A program made the translations under genes and the position numbers. Below are positions 53,129 to 63,243 of a DNA stretch of 64,000 bases, in pieces (position 1 is the stretch's first letter; every line of letters begins with the position of its first letter). The notes under the pieces are model-generated. The model worked only from the letters and a program-made list of their open reading frames with translations. It was not told the origin of the DNA and ran no database searches. The DNA comes from Bacteroidota bacterium (GTDB lineage Bacteria; Bacteroidota; Bacteroidia; Bacteroidales; JAGONC01): assembly GCA_026391695.1 (NCBI GenBank), contig JAPLDP010000021.1:1-64000 (forward strand). Reading direction: 5' to 3'.

Positions 53129-54445
53129 ATGAAAATAAAGGTTTTTCTGATGCTGGTTTTTGGTTTTCTGGGCATGACCGTTACTGCACAGGACACCCTC
53201 ACTCTTTACCAGGCTATAGAGGCCGGGCTGGAAAACAATTATTCAATTATCATTGCAAAAAATGATGTTCAGATAGCCAGGAATGATAATACATTAGGCA
53301 ATGCCGGCTTCTTGCCCGCAGTTGGTATTAATGCCAGTCAGAATAATACCATCACCACCACTCACCAGGAGCAATTCAATGGGACGGTGAAAGATGTCTC
53401 AAATGGGCATAACACTAATTATAACGCCGGTATTCAGCTCACATGGACCTTGTTCGACGGTTTCAGCATGTTCATCAGTAAAAACATGCTGGAAGTGCTG
53501 GAGAAAATGGGTGAGACGGAAGCACGCGTTGTTATTGAGAATACGGTATCCGAAATTATTTTGAATTACTATGGTATCATACAGCAGGAAAAGATGATTC
53601 AGGTGCTTCGTGATGCTGTGGATCTGTCGCTGCAACGGAAAAAAATAGCAGAGGCTAAGTTGTCACTTGGTTCCGGATCACAGCTCATGCTCCTGCAGTC
53701 AACGGTTGACCTGAATACCGACAGCACTAACCTGATCAAGGAACTGGCGGCTGTCAGGCACACCAAGGCTGATCTGAACCGTCTGCTGGCCCGCAATCCG
53801 GAAATTCTTTTTGAAGTCATCGACACAATAAACATGGCCTCCCGGCTGTCGTATGATACGCTTCTGGCCAGAGCCCGGTCGCAGAATGCTGACCTGATGA
53901 TAGCCAGAAGCACGATGGACCTGGATTTCCTTGCCCTCAGGGAGGCCCGGTCGCAGCGATATCCAAGGCTCAACTTCCAGGCCGGTTACAACTATAACCA
54001 GCTCAGTTCACAAACCGGATTCTCACAGTATAACCTGAGTTATGGTTCATCGTACGGATTGACCTTTTCATACCCGATTTACAGTGGCTTCAATGTGAAC
54101 CTGACCATCAGGAATGCAGAATTGCAGCTTAATTCCAGCGATATCCAGGTCAGAAGCACTGAGTCGGATGTGCATAATAACCTCTTCAAGATTTTTATTG
54201 ATTACCTGACCAACCTGCAGGTGGTCACTTTGCAAACGGCCAACCAGGCTGTAGCCAGGGAAAATGTGATCGTAGCTTTCGAAAAATACCGCCTTGGCAC
54301 CATCAGCGACATAGACCTGCGGGATACACAGAAAAAATTCATCGATGCACAGTATCAGCTCTTATTGTCACAATTTGAAGCCAAAAAAGCTGAAATCGAA
54401 TTGCTGCGTTTAAGCGGCGACCTTTTCCGATCAGTCGGAAATTGA
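53129..54445 (+). CDS. TolC-family outer-membrane channel protein
   Basis: A 438-residue outer-membrane efflux protein. I start at ATG 53129, which follows the pump stop by one base and begins a signal peptide (MKIKVFLMLVFGFLGMTV...AQ); the longer frame overlaps the pump. Two OEP repeats follow, rich in long helices: LYQAIEAGLENNYSI ... EKMIQVLRDAVDLSLQRKKIAEAKL and GLTFSYPIYSGFNVNLTI ... ARENVIVAFEKYRLGTISDIDLRDTQ. It completes the tripartite pump. A strong hairpin follows within 40 bp. Confidence 0.93.
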   Translation: MKIKVFLMLVFGFLGMTVTAQDTLTLYQAIEAGLENNYSIIIAKNDVQIARNDNTLGNAGFLPAVGINASQNNTITTTHQEQFNGTVKDVSNGHNTNYNAGIQLTWTLFDGFSMFISKNMLEVLEKMGETEARVVIENTVSEIILNYYGIIQQEKMIQVLRDAVDLSLQRKKIAEAKLSLGSGSQLMLLQSTVDLNTDSTNLIKELAAVRHTKADLNRLLARNPEILFEVIDTINMASRLSYDTLLARARSQNADLMIARSTMDLDFLALREARSQRYPRLNFQAGYNYNQLSSQTGFSQYNLSYGSSYGLTFSYPIYSGFNVNLTIRNAELQLNSSDIQVRSTESDVHNNLFKIFIDYLTNLQVVTLQTANQAVARENVIVAFEKYRLGTISDIDLRDTQKKFIDAQYQLLLSQFEAKKAEIELLRLSGDLFRSVGN

Positions 54446-54456
54446 ACCTGTGGGTC

Positions 54457-54500
54457 CGGATGACATCTTTTTATAAGATGGCATCCGTGCAAATTCACGG
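54457..54500 (+). repeat. Tandem hairpins upstream of the Y1 transposase
   Basis: CGGATG-A-CATCTT (54457-54469) pairs with AAGATG-G-CATCCG (54475-54487): 12 pairs with one A-G mismatch and a short AT loop. A second stem CCGTG/CACGG (54485-54500) overlaps it. Y1/REP transposases recognise such palindromes, so this is a candidate target or end. It could also terminate tolC, but no T-tract follows. Confidence 0.55.
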
Positions 54501-54574
54501 TTAAAATTTTGTTTTCCCAGGGTCACATTTTAATGATTTTTTGGATTAATGGTATAGGAATCCATTCCAATGCT

Positions 54575-55051
54575 ATGGCGTTACATTCCTGTACAAGGAT
54601 CTGGATACACCTGATCTGGGGAACATATAGAAAGAAATTGGTCATCAGCGATTTGCTCAATGATGAGCTCAATGCCACCATCCGTTCAAAAGCAAATCAG
54701 CTTGGAATTAGGATATTCGCCATCAATATCCAGCCCGATCATATTCACGTTTTGCTGCAATTACCATCAAATGTCAGTATCTCCATCGTCGCTAAACAAT
54801 TAAAAGATACTTCATGCAGATTGATCAGCCTTTATGTAAATGGTTTTTCTGATTTCAGCTGGCAGAGAGGATTTGGGGCTTTCTCAGTCAGTTCATCGGC
54901 AGTGGATATTGTCAAACGTTATATTAAGGCTCAGGACGTTCAGCACAGCCGGATGTCATTTCATGAGGAGTACGAATTATGGGACAGAATGTACAATAAA
55001 GATACTCATGTGCAGAGGCAAATGCAAATAGGTTTTCGGCCGGCTTTGTAA
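54575..55051 (+). mobile_element. REP-associated/IS200-type Y1 transposase
   Basis: A 158-residue HUH single-strand transposase. The metal-binding motif is HIHVLL in IQPDHIHVLLQL, and the catalytic Tyr lies in VKRYIKAQDVQHSRMSF. The opening TRIWIHLIWGTYRKKLVI matches IS200/REP-type enzymes. I start at ATG 54575, which gives this family beginning; upstream in-frame starts add an unrelated stretch. No accessory orfB, and the downstream gene ends 12 bp away on the other strand, so no right end is visible. It may be a host-adapted copy. Confidence 0.85.
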
Positions 55052-55062
55052 CTATCATTCTT

Positions 55063-55806
55063 TTATTTGGACTTAACAATCATCACACTGCTTTCAATAT
55101 CTGCCACTGGCACCAGGCTCTCAGGGATCTGCTCAACGAACTCATCAACAGCTTTTAGAATTCCTTCCCATTTATAATTATAATCATGTATGATAATCAC
55201 TCCACCTGGTGACAGACGAGGATAAAAATATTCAAGCCCTTTTTTGGTCGGATTATACAGATCAGCATCCATACTGACCAATGCATAGGTCTCATTTTCC
55301 AGTCCGGCTGCGGAATCCGGGAAATATCCCTGCCGGAATATAATATTTTGATTCCCACTTATATAGCGTTTGACCTTTTCAACATTGGTATCGGAGAAAT
55401 GTTCAGAAGTGTATGTCGCGGCCTCCCCGATTTCTGTTCTGAGATCCATATTGGTAAACCCTTCAAAAGTGTCGAAAAGATAAAACTTTCGTGTTGGATC
55501 GATGGTGTGAATTATTTTGGCTGTTACACCTTTATAAACACCAAGTTCTGCAAAAGAGCCCGGTATATGTTCTTTTTTTAAACGCTCAATCTGAAACCAG
55601 AAACTGAAAAACCGGACTTTATCGGGGTACTTCTTTTCGAGTTTTACCAGTAATGGTGGGATAAATCCACTATTGGCATTCTCTTCCCATGCGGCGGGGT
55701 AGTATGATTTCCCGAAAAACATTCCCCATAAGTATCTGATAAGGAATACAAGGATGACAACGATGAACAGAAGCTGTGTGATCAAATAAATAATGCTGCC
55801 CTTCAT
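55063..55806 (-). CDS. TylF/MycF-family class I methyltransferase with N-terminal membrane anchor
   Basis: A 247-residue SAM-dependent methyltransferase. Residues about 5-28 are a transmembrane helix. The catalytic domain has the motif GSFAELGVYKGVTAKII (SAM-binding), YLFDTFEGF, and the metal-binding LVSMDADLYNPT and IIIHDYNY. TylF-like enzymes methylate sugar hydroxyls, so envelope glycan methylation is a reasonable guess. It follows the PKD protease genes on the same strand, 18 bp after the nearer one, and may be transcribed with them. Confidence 0.82.
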   Translation of the reverse strand: MKGSIIYLITQLLFIVVILVFLIRYLWGMFFGKSYYPAAWEENANSGFIPPLLVKLEKKYPDKVRFFSFWFQIERLKKEHIPGSFAELGVYKGVTAKIIHTIDPTRKFYLFDTFEGFTNMDLRTEIGEAATYTSEHFSDTNVEKVKRYISGNQNIIFRQGYFPDSAAGLENETYALVSMDADLYNPTKKGLEYFYPRLSPGGVIIIHDYNYKWEGILKAVDEFVEQIPESLVPVADIESSVMIVKSK

Positions 55807-55823
55807 AGGCTAAATGCTATAAA

Positions 55824-57719
55824 TTATTTTATCAGAATGATTTTACTATATATGGTGGATTGACTTGAAGCGACCTTTAAAAGATAGAATCCTGCACTTG
55901 CATTTTCAAGGGTTATGCTCATTTCGGAGGGGCTGCCATGAATAAAAACAGGCTGCACTTCTTCACCGGGTAAACTGAATATCTTCATGCCGGGTAATTC
56001 CTTTACATCTTTGCCAAGGAAGACTTTAAACTCGCCTCTGGATGGATTGGGTGAAATGACAGGGATGACCTTAATATAATCCTTCCTCAGCAGTGTATCG
56101 GAGGTTGCATCATTAGTGATAATAAGTTTTACATCATAAAAGCCATATGTATCATATCTGATGCCTGATGGATTCTGGTCGGTTGACGATGCAGGATCAC
56201 CGCCTTCAAAACTCCAATTCCAGGTATCAGGCTGGCCTGCCGACAGGTCGGAAAAATTTACACGGCCTCCAATGGGTATAATGCTTGTATCAGTGGTAAA
56301 ATTGGCAACTGTGATATTACCGTAAAATGATCCTGTCAATTTTTGTGTGCCTGTGTTTTCCGGATCCAGCCATTCTTTGAGATGCTTGTCAGGTGTAGTT
56401 CCATTGGATTCCCAATGCCAGGAAAGCTTCCCAAAGAAGTCAGGGCCATTCAGGTTGGTGCATGAAGACTCGCCTCCTGTCAGCGTGCCGATGATATATC
56501 CTTCATTGTCAAGCAGAGGTGCTCCCGAAGAACCTCCTTCCGTGATGCCATGACCATTGGCTGTTTCATTCCATGTCACCTTCCAGTGCGATTGCAATCC
56601 GTTTCCATTCCATTGTGTGGTTAGGGTCGGTGAGGTATAGGTCGACACTTTTTTTATGTCGCCCTGCGGATGATGGATGCTCACACCACTCTGAGTGCCG
56701 GCATTTTGGTTATTCCAGCCGATAAAATAGGGATTATATGTCCCGGGCACATTCTGATTCAAAAGGAGCAGAAAAAAATCAGAGCCTGTATTTCCGGTTT
56801 CACCTCCGTGCGCTATCAGGCTTGTTCCGGTCATCGTTTGGTACTGTGGCTCATTAACCGGTTTACTGCAATTCTCCGCCTCATAGTTAAAATAAAAGAT
56901 CCATTGGTTCAGGTCCTGCGGCGACACATATTCTCCTGAATAAAATCCACAATGGTCGGCTGTCAAAAGATATGGAGAGTAATCGTGGCTGGTGTTATTT
57001 ACAAGAGAACCTGTACACCAGAAAAGGGAGGAGCCATTTTTAACTGATATCCTGACAACCCCTCTTTTTGCATCCTGCCATGATTGTCCCTCGCTGCAAT
57101 TGATATTTACTTCGCAGGAGCCTGAATCGCCAAAACCACGAATGCCCCCGTTGGATAATATACCGACGCCGCGGTATGCATGAGCAACCTCTGATACATG
57201 AATCTGAACCGGTTGTGAAGTGTAAATGGACTCGGAATATTCGAGTATCACCGATGAACCTTTAATTAATTCCGTGGCAAAGAGCCCTGCAGGGGTGTTA
57301 TTATCACTTGTAAAGGCACCTATGACCTGGGTTTTGTCATCATTGTAAAGGAATAGCTTTGAGCCGGCAGGCAGATGAAATTTATCATAGTAAAGGCCAA
57401 GTGCAAGTGCTCCCTGTGAGGTTATTTTTAATCGCCATATCCTGGTTTGTCCTGCAATGATATCCCATGTTCCTGAGTTGGATAGCGATAGGTCAGTTTT
57501 GATAGTGACTGCAAAACGGAAAGGTTCACCGGTTTCATCACGCCTGGTATCTTCCATGCGCAAAGCCTCGTCGTCGATCTGTCCGATATTAATTTCGGAA
57601 ATCTGATCCGGAAGATGATAAACTATACCCGGTGGCAGCCCGCCCTGGCTTATCTGGGCAATGGCTGAACCAGAGAAAAATGACACGATAAAAACAAGAA
57701 ATATGAACTGTATCTTCAT
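55824..57719 (-). CDS. Secreted trypsin-like serine protease with one PKD domain and T9SS sorting domain
   Basis: A 631-residue secreted protease. A signal peptide (about 1-21, ending AIAQ) and a non-catalytic beta region precede a lysyl-endopeptidase-like domain with the triad in LTADHCG (His), TGSDFFLLLL (Asp) and GGSSGAPLLD (Ser). One PKD domain (about 476-555, PDTWNWSFEGGDPAS) and a type A T9SS domain (ISPNPSRGEFKVF) close it. It is the shorter partner of the 57724-60675 protease, 4 bp away; the shared layout shows tandem duplication. Confidence 0.88.
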   Translation of the reverse strand: MKIQFIFLVFIVSFFSGSAIAQISQGGLPPGIVYHLPDQISEINIGQIDDEALRMEDTRRDETGEPFRFAVTIKTDLSLSNSGTWDIIAGQTRIWRLKITSQGALALGLYYDKFHLPAGSKLFLYNDDKTQVIGAFTSDNNTPAGLFATELIKGSSVILEYSESIYTSQPVQIHVSEVAHAYRGVGILSNGGIRGFGDSGSCEVNINCSEGQSWQDAKRGVVRISVKNGSSLFWCTGSLVNNTSHDYSPYLLTADHCGFYSGEYVSPQDLNQWIFYFNYEAENCSKPVNEPQYQTMTGTSLIAHGGETGNTGSDFFLLLLNQNVPGTYNPYFIGWNNQNAGTQSGVSIHHPQGDIKKVSTYTSPTLTTQWNGNGLQSHWKVTWNETANGHGITEGGSSGAPLLDNEGYIIGTLTGGESSCTNLNGPDFFGKLSWHWESNGTTPDKHLKEWLDPENTGTQKLTGSFYGNITVANFTTDTSIIPIGGRVNFSDLSAGQPDTWNWSFEGGDPASSTDQNPSGIRYDTYGFYDVKLIITNDATSDTLLRKDYIKVIPVISPNPSRGEFKVFLGKDVKELPGMKIFSLPGEEVQPVFIHGSPSEMSITLENASAGFYLLKVASSQSTIYSKIILIK

Positions 57720-57723
57720 TCAG

Positions 57724-60675
57724 TTACCTGGTCAGCGATATCTTTTTGATGATCACCTGATCAGAAGTCTGGATGTCCAGATAATATATGCCGGGTCTCT
57801 GACCTGAAAGATCCATTTGAATATTCTTATTGATGCTGCCTGGTTTATCCAAATAGAGAACTTTATTTCCAAAAGAATTATATACTTCTATTAATCTGAT
57901 ATCTGGCACACTGCCGGTAAACATCATGTTGACTATACCTGTTGTTGGATTGGGGAATACAAATACACCTTCGGCCGCTCCGTTCTGGTCGTCAATGCCA
58001 ACACCTCCGACAAAGATATAATCTGTTTCGGTCTTCGTGTTCTCTCCGAATTCATTAAAGACCTTCAGAGTAACATCATAGGTGCCATGTTCACTATAAA
58101 GGATATCAGATGGATTCTTCTCATTTGAAGTTCCGGGAGTGCCACCTTCAAAAGTCCAGTTCCATGTAACGGGATCTTCTGTCGATAAATCGGCGAAATT
58201 GACACTTTCCCCCTCTATGATAACTGTGTTATCTGCTGAGAAATTGGCAACAGGCAAATAACCGGCATGAATATAATCCGGTTTATTGAGGGTGGCATTG
58301 CCCCAAATATTGCCAACAGTAAGTGTGACATTGAAAGCACCTGGTGAATTGTACTGGATAGGCACCGGCACCGGCAGTATTGATGTTTCAGGAGTGCCCC
58401 CTTCAAATGTCCATTGCCATGTGTCAGGATCACCGGTCGACTGGTCGGTGAAAATGGTGGACGAACCTACAAGAATATAACTGTTGAAACAGGAGAAATT
58501 TGGCTGTGGTGGAGCTATCACCGTGATAAAATCTGTTTTGGTGGTATCACTTGTGCCGTATGGACTCGACACGGTCAGTGAAACAGGATATATGCCAGCC
58601 GTGTTGTACACAATACCCAGAGGATTCTGATCTTCCGATGATGAAGGTGTACCCCCGGCAAATGTCCACTCCCAGGAGGTTGGATAACCATACGACAGGT
58701 CGGTGAAGTTCACAGCATAACCTGTCGGTATCATGGCCGAGTCAACAGTAAAATCAGCAACAGGGGCACCATACACAGTGATATAATCATCCCTGATCTC
58801 CGAATCGGAGCCATAATCGTTGGTGGCAGTTAACTTGACCTGATATACACCCGCCGTATTATAGTGTATTGGAGCCGGATTTTTGTTGAATGATGTACTG
58901 GGTGTTCCTCCCTCAAACTGCCAGTGCCATTGTGTGGGGCTATTGGCCGAAGCATCGGTAAAAGTTATTGTTCCGCCAACGCCAACGACTGTATCGCTGG
59001 CATTAAATGCTGCCACAGGCGGATCATCAACATGGATAAATGCGGTTTTGGTTTCTGTATCATTACCATAGGGATTACTGATGGTAAGAGTGACACTGAA
59101 ATTACCATAAGTATTGTAGACAATATCTTGTGGATTCTCATCGGTCGAGCTGCTTGGTGTTCCACCCGGAAACGACCAGCTCCATTCTGTCGGGCTTCCC
59201 TGTGACAGGTCAGTGAAATCAACACTGCCATGTATGGGTATGGTTTCATCACTGGCTTCAAAATTTGCCTGCGGCACAGTGCCATCAGTCCCAGGCAGAT
59301 ATTGATCACCGGTATTAACCGGGTCGAGCCAATATTTTAATTGTTGTTCAGGCAGTGAGCCCATCTGGTCCCATGACCAATAAACTTTACCATAAAGCGA
59401 ATACAATGGATTTTCACAAGTCTGGTCAATGGGACTGCCACTTAAATCACCAACGATTCTGTGCTCATTATCAAACAATGGAGATCCTGATGAACCTGGT
59501 TCAACAATGGATGTACCATTTTCAGTTTCTGCCCAGTAAGCTTTCCAGTGTGACAGTACACCATTGTTATTCCATTGTGAATGTCCCAGTGTAGTTGTAT
59601 ATGTCGAAATTTTCTTGATATCTCCCATGGGGTGATGAATTCCCACCCCGCTGGGACTTGGGGTATTGGTTCTGTTCCATCCGTTCCAGTATGCCTGCAT
59701 AGATGATGGAGGATTCTGATTGAGGAGGAGCAAAGCAAAGTCCGACCCGGTAAAATCACCCTCTGCCTTTAATGAACACCCTGTCATGGAATAATTTGTC
59801 GGTCCTGAAGTGCCACTACATGTAGAGGCTTCATACCTGAAGTAAAAGATCCACTGATTAAACATGTATTGGGTGCAGCCCTCACCACAATGATTAGCTG
59901 TCAGCACATAAGGCGTCAGATCCCATGTTGTATTGTTGATCATTGATCCGGAACAATCGCCTACATAACCAGCAGGAAGGATCATATATTGGTGGACGAC
60001 GCCTTTTTTTTCTGCCTGCCAGTCATCACCTTCCGGGCAGTTTATATTGATCATGCACCATGAGGATTCCCCTCTTGTTTGGGAGTCACTCATATTTGAA
60101 AAAGAGACACCCCTGAAAATATAAGCAACATCAGAAATGCTGATGACGGGTTGGCCATAGTCCTCATTAGGTTGATAATATTCAAGCGTCACCGTTTCAC
60201 CCTGGATGATCTCCGTGGCAAAAAGGCCAGTTCCATCATTATTGAATTCGGTGAATGCACCTATCACCTGGGTTTTCATATCATTATACAGGTATAACTC
60301 CCCGCCTTTTGGCAACCAGAAATGGTCATAGTATAAGCTTAATGCCAATGCTCCCCCGGAATGCAGCTTAAGGCGCCAGATGCGGCCTCCATATGGCAGA
60401 TCAGTCCACGTCCCCGCATTGTCAATTGAAAGATTGACCGGAATAGTCTTTCCAATCCGGTAGGGTCCGGGTTTTCCAGCCATATCGTCATCAACATGTT
60501 GGATAATATCCTGCGTGAGCGGCTCAATATCTACTGTCTGAAAATCGGCCGCCAAACCTTCAGCCGAAAAACTTATGGGAACTCCTTCGCGGCTGATTTG
60601 TGCGAGGGAGACTGTTGACATTAAAAATACCAAAATTCCTGTCAGCAATAAGGGAATAATCCTGCCTGGTTTCAT
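57724..60675 (-). CDS. Secreted trypsin-like serine protease with five PKD domains and T9SS sorting domain
   Basis: A 983-residue secreted protease. Signal peptide (about 1-25), then the protease domain with LTANHCGEG (His), TGSDFALLLL (Asp) and PGSSGSPLFD (Ser). Five consecutive PKD domains of about 84 residues (about 475-895) each repeat a W-x-W-x-F-x-GGTP core. A type A T9SS domain (FPNPTTGIVNMMF) closes the chain. PKD strings act as spacers or protein-binding arms on secreted hydrolases. It is first of the tandem pair and has its own -7 box 58 bp upstream. Confidence 0.9.
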   Translation of the reverse strand: MKPGRIIPLLLTGILVFLMSTVSLAQISREGVPISFSAEGLAADFQTVDIEPLTQDIIQHVDDDMAGKPGPYRIGKTIPVNLSIDNAGTWTDLPYGGRIWRLKLHSGGALALSLYYDHFWLPKGGELYLYNDMKTQVIGAFTEFNNDGTGLFATEIIQGETVTLEYYQPNEDYGQPVISISDVAYIFRGVSFSNMSDSQTRGESSWCMININCPEGDDWQAEKKGVVHQYMILPAGYVGDCSGSMINNTTWDLTPYVLTANHCGEGCTQYMFNQWIFYFRYEASTCSGTSGPTNYSMTGCSLKAEGDFTGSDFALLLLNQNPPSSMQAYWNGWNRTNTPSPSGVGIHHPMGDIKKISTYTTTLGHSQWNNNGVLSHWKAYWAETENGTSIVEPGSSGSPLFDNEHRIVGDLSGSPIDQTCENPLYSLYGKVYWSWDQMGSLPEQQLKYWLDPVNTGDQYLPGTDGTVPQANFEASDETIPIHGSVDFTDLSQGSPTEWSWSFPGGTPSSSTDENPQDIVYNTYGNFSVTLTISNPYGNDTETKTAFIHVDDPPVAAFNASDTVVGVGGTITFTDASANSPTQWHWQFEGGTPSTSFNKNPAPIHYNTAGVYQVKLTATNDYGSDSEIRDDYITVYGAPVADFTVDSAMIPTGYAVNFTDLSYGYPTSWEWTFAGGTPSSSEDQNPLGIVYNTAGIYPVSLTVSSPYGTSDTTKTDFITVIAPPQPNFSCFNSYILVGSSTIFTDQSTGDPDTWQWTFEGGTPETSILPVPVPIQYNSPGAFNVTLTVGNIWGNATLNKPDYIHAGYLPVANFSADNTVIIEGESVNFADLSTEDPVTWNWTFEGGTPGTSNEKNPSDILYSEHGTYDVTLKVFNEFGENTKTETDYIFVGGVGIDDQNGAAEGVFVFPNPTTGIVNMMFTGSVPDIRLIEVYNSFGNKVLYLDKPGSINKNIQMDLSGQRPGIYYLDIQTSDQVIIKKISLTR

Positions 60676-60733
60676 AAAATATTAATTATTAATAGTTAAT
60701 TTTTTATTGTGGTGACTGTACCAATTCATCTTG

Positions 60734-60741
60734 CAAAATTA
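60734..60741 (-). promoter_or_regulatory. -7 box (TAATTTTG) of the protease genes
   Basis: Exact TAnnTTTG match on the minus strand, 58 bp before the start of the five-PKD protease. Confidence 0.45.
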
Positions 60742-60812
60742 AGTTTTTTCTCAGTTTAACCAGCCGTATGTGACGATTAATTTTCCGGATTTAATATTTG
60801 ATTGTAAAATTG

Positions 60813-60820
60813 TACTTTTG
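60813..60820 (+). promoter_or_regulatory. -7 box (TACTTTTG) of the MFS transporter gene
   Basis: Exact TAnnTTTG match, 41 bp before the ATG, in the divergent 186-bp spacer. Confidence 0.45.
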
Positions 60821-60861
60821 ACTGTTTAATTTATCCAAACCCTAAATTAAAAATTCATTTT

Positions 60862-62244
60862 ATGAATGAAATTAAAAAGGCTCTCAACGAATCAGCAATA
60901 ATGCGGTGGTCGATATTGCTCCTGGTTAGCCTGCTTATGGCTGCGAACTATTATTTTTATGATGTCTTGTCTCCCCTTAAATCAATATTACAGGAACATC
61001 TGAATATTTCTTCACAGAATTATGGAATAATTGTCGGTTTTTATTCCTTTCCGAATACATTTCTTCTGATGGCGATTTTAGGGGGTATTATTCTGGATAA
61101 GATGGGCATTCGTCCTACAGGATTCCTTTTTGCAGTCTTTATGGTAATTGGTGCATTTATCACAGCATATGGTGCTTCTGAACTTTATCATAATGGTGGT
61201 CTGGGATATAAGTTTATGGGATCTTTCTGGAGATCATACTCACCTGAGGTAAAAATGATGTCTCTGGGTATGTTGTTTTTTGGTCTTGGTGCTGAAACTA
61301 GTATCGTTGTGATTAGTAAGATCCTGGTCAAATGGTTTAAGGGATTTGAAATCGCACTGGCTTTTGCTATTAATTTAGGCATTGCACGATTGGGTACTGC
61401 CCTTTCTTTCAACCTTTCCCCGAGATTAATCAAACCGGATTTCTGGACTTTTCCAATCTGGTTTGCCGTCATGCTTCTCTTGATCGGATTCATATCTTTT
61501 TGCATTTATCTTATGTATGATGTCAAATTTGACCGGCAGGTTAAATCGCAGGGGAGCCTGCTGTCAAAAGAAGAAGAATTTCACTTCAGTGATGTCGGAA
61601 AATTGCTTACTAACCGTTCTTTCATTTTCATTGCTTTACTCTGTGTGACATTTTATGCTGCAGTATTCCCATTTCTGAAATATGCCCCTGATTTCTTTTA
61701 TCATAAATACGGAATGTCACGCGAAACAAGCGGTGACATTGCATCATTACTGCCTTATGGGACCGTTCTTTTCACTCCTTTATTCGGGTGGTTTGTCGAT
61801 AAAAAAGGCAGAAGCGCATCACTAATGATTTATGGCTCATTAATGCTTATTCTGGTTCATGTCTTATTTACCCTGACAAGATTCAATGTATATATTTTAA
61901 TGATTACGTTGGGAATTGCATTTTCATTGGTGCCGGCAGCCATGTGGCCTGCTGTAGCTAAAATAGTGCCTGTTCACAGGATCGGAACCGCATACGGTGC
62001 CATGTTCTCACTTCAGAATCTGGGATTGTTCGCAGTACCCATATTGGCAGGTCATATCCTGGATATAACCAATAAGGGAGTCACGCCGCAAATGATAGAG
62101 TCAGGTGCTAAACTCTTTTATACACCGACAATATTGATGTTTGTCGGTTTCGGTATACTTGGATTTATATTTGCCTTGTTATTGAAATGGGATGATAAAA
62201 CTTCAGGTTACGGTCTTGAAGTACCCTCTAACAAGAAAGATTAA
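60862..62244 (+). CDS. Major facilitator superfamily transporter
   Basis: A 460-residue inner-membrane transporter with twelve expected helices. The MFS loop motif between helices 2 and 3 is GGIILDKMGIRPTG, and its second-half counterpart is GWFVDKKGRSAS. A charged loop in mid-protein (about 225-245, KFDRQVKSQGSLLSKEEEF in parts) separates the halves. The overall pattern resembles MFSD1-like and organic-acid/peptide branches. The substrate cannot be deduced. It lies 33 bp upstream of hldD on the same strand. Confidence 0.88.
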   Translation: MNEIKKALNESAIMRWSILLLVSLLMAANYYFYDVLSPLKSILQEHLNISSQNYGIIVGFYSFPNTFLLMAILGGIILDKMGIRPTGFLFAVFMVIGAFITAYGASELYHNGGLGYKFMGSFWRSYSPEVKMMSLGMLFFGLGAETSIVVISKILVKWFKGFEIALAFAINLGIARLGTALSFNLSPRLIKPDFWTFPIWFAVMLLLIGFISFCIYLMYDVKFDRQVKSQGSLLSKEEEFHFSDVGKLLTNRSFIFIALLCVTFYAAVFPFLKYAPDFFYHKYGMSRETSGDIASLLPYGTVLFTPLFGWFVDKKGRSASLMIYGSLMLILVHVLFTLTRFNVYILMITLGIAFSLVPAAMWPAVAKIVPVHRIGTAYGAMFSLQNLGLFAVPILAGHILDITNKGVTPQMIESGAKLFYTPTILMFVGFGILGFIFALLLKWDDKTSGYGLEVPSNKKD

Positions 62245-62277
62245 CAGAAATAACACCGTAAAAAATTTTATTGTAAT

Positions 62278-63243
62278 ATGATCATCGTAACAGGCGCGGC
62301 AGGTTTTATCGGCAGTTGTCTGGTCAATAAGCTGAATAACAAAGGCTTTAAAGATATCGTCCTCGTCGATAATTTTTCCAGTCCGGTTAAGCTGAGGAAC
62401 ATACAGCATAAAATCTATCTGCTGGAAGTTGAACGGATGAATTTTTTCCTTTGGCTGAAGGAGCATCACAGGGATGTGGATTTCATATTCCATTTAGGTG
62501 CCCGCACCGATACGACCGAATTTAATAAGGCGGTTTTCGACGAACTGAACCTCAATTACTCGAAGTCTGTCTGGAAAGCCTGCGTGGAGTTTGATATCCC
62601 GCTAATTTATGCCTCATCGGCTGCTACCTATGGCTTAGGCGAACATGGCTATGATGACAGCCATTCAATTGTTGAAAAGCTCAAACCGCTTAATCCGTAT
62701 GGTGAATCGAAAAATGAATTCGATAAATGGGTGCTTCGGCAGGCACACCAGCCTTCATACTGGTCGGGGATCAAATTCTTCAATGTTTATGGACCTAACG
62801 AATATCACAAGGGGCGCATGGCATCGGTGATTTTTCATGCCTTCAACCAGGTCCAACAGACAGGGAGAGTGCGGCTATTCCGTTCGCATCGTCCAGATTA
62901 TGAAGACGGGAAGCAGCTTCGCGACTTTATCTATGTGAAAGATGTGGTAGATGTTTTATATTACCTCATGAAAGCCCGGCCTCAGCCCGGGCTATATAAC
63001 CTCGGTACCGGCACGGCACGCACTTTTCTCGATCTGGCAAGGGCAACATTTCAATCGCTGGATATCAAAGAAAATATTGAATTTATCGACACACCCATAG
63101 ACATCCGCGACAAGTACCAGTATTTCACCGAAGCCAAAATGGATAAGCTGCGCAGCACCGGCTTTGATTTTCCTTTCTACTCACTTGAAGCAGGAATTGA
63201 GGAATATGTGCAGGGATATTTGCTGCAGCAGGCTTATTATTGA
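62278..63243 (+). CDS. hldD: ADP-L-glycero-D-manno-heptose-6-epimerase
   Basis: HldD (RfaD) converts ADP-D-glycero-beta-D-manno-heptose to the L-glycero form, the last step in making the heptose donor for the LPS core. The 321-residue SDR protein has the Rossmann motif TGAAGFIGS (about 5-13), HLGARTDTTE, the Tyr-Lys pair in NPYGESKNEFD, and the family-specific KFFNVYGPNEYHKGRM. No other heptose genes are next to it. The start ATG follows a normal spacing after the MFS gene. Confidence 0.93.
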   Translation: MIIVTGAAGFIGSCLVNKLNNKGFKDIVLVDNFSSPVKLRNIQHKIYLLEVERMNFFLWLKEHHRDVDFIFHLGARTDTTEFNKAVFDELNLNYSKSVWKACVEFDIPLIYASSAATYGLGEHGYDDSHSIVEKLKPLNPYGESKNEFDKWVLRQAHQPSYWSGIKFFNVYGPNEYHKGRMASVIFHAFNQVQQTGRVRLFRSHRPDYEDGKQLRDFIYVKDVVDVLYYLMKARPQPGLYNLGTGTARTFLDLARATFQSLDIKENIEFIDTPIDIRDKYQYFTEAKMDKLRSTGFDFPFYSLEAGIEEYVQGYLLQQAYY

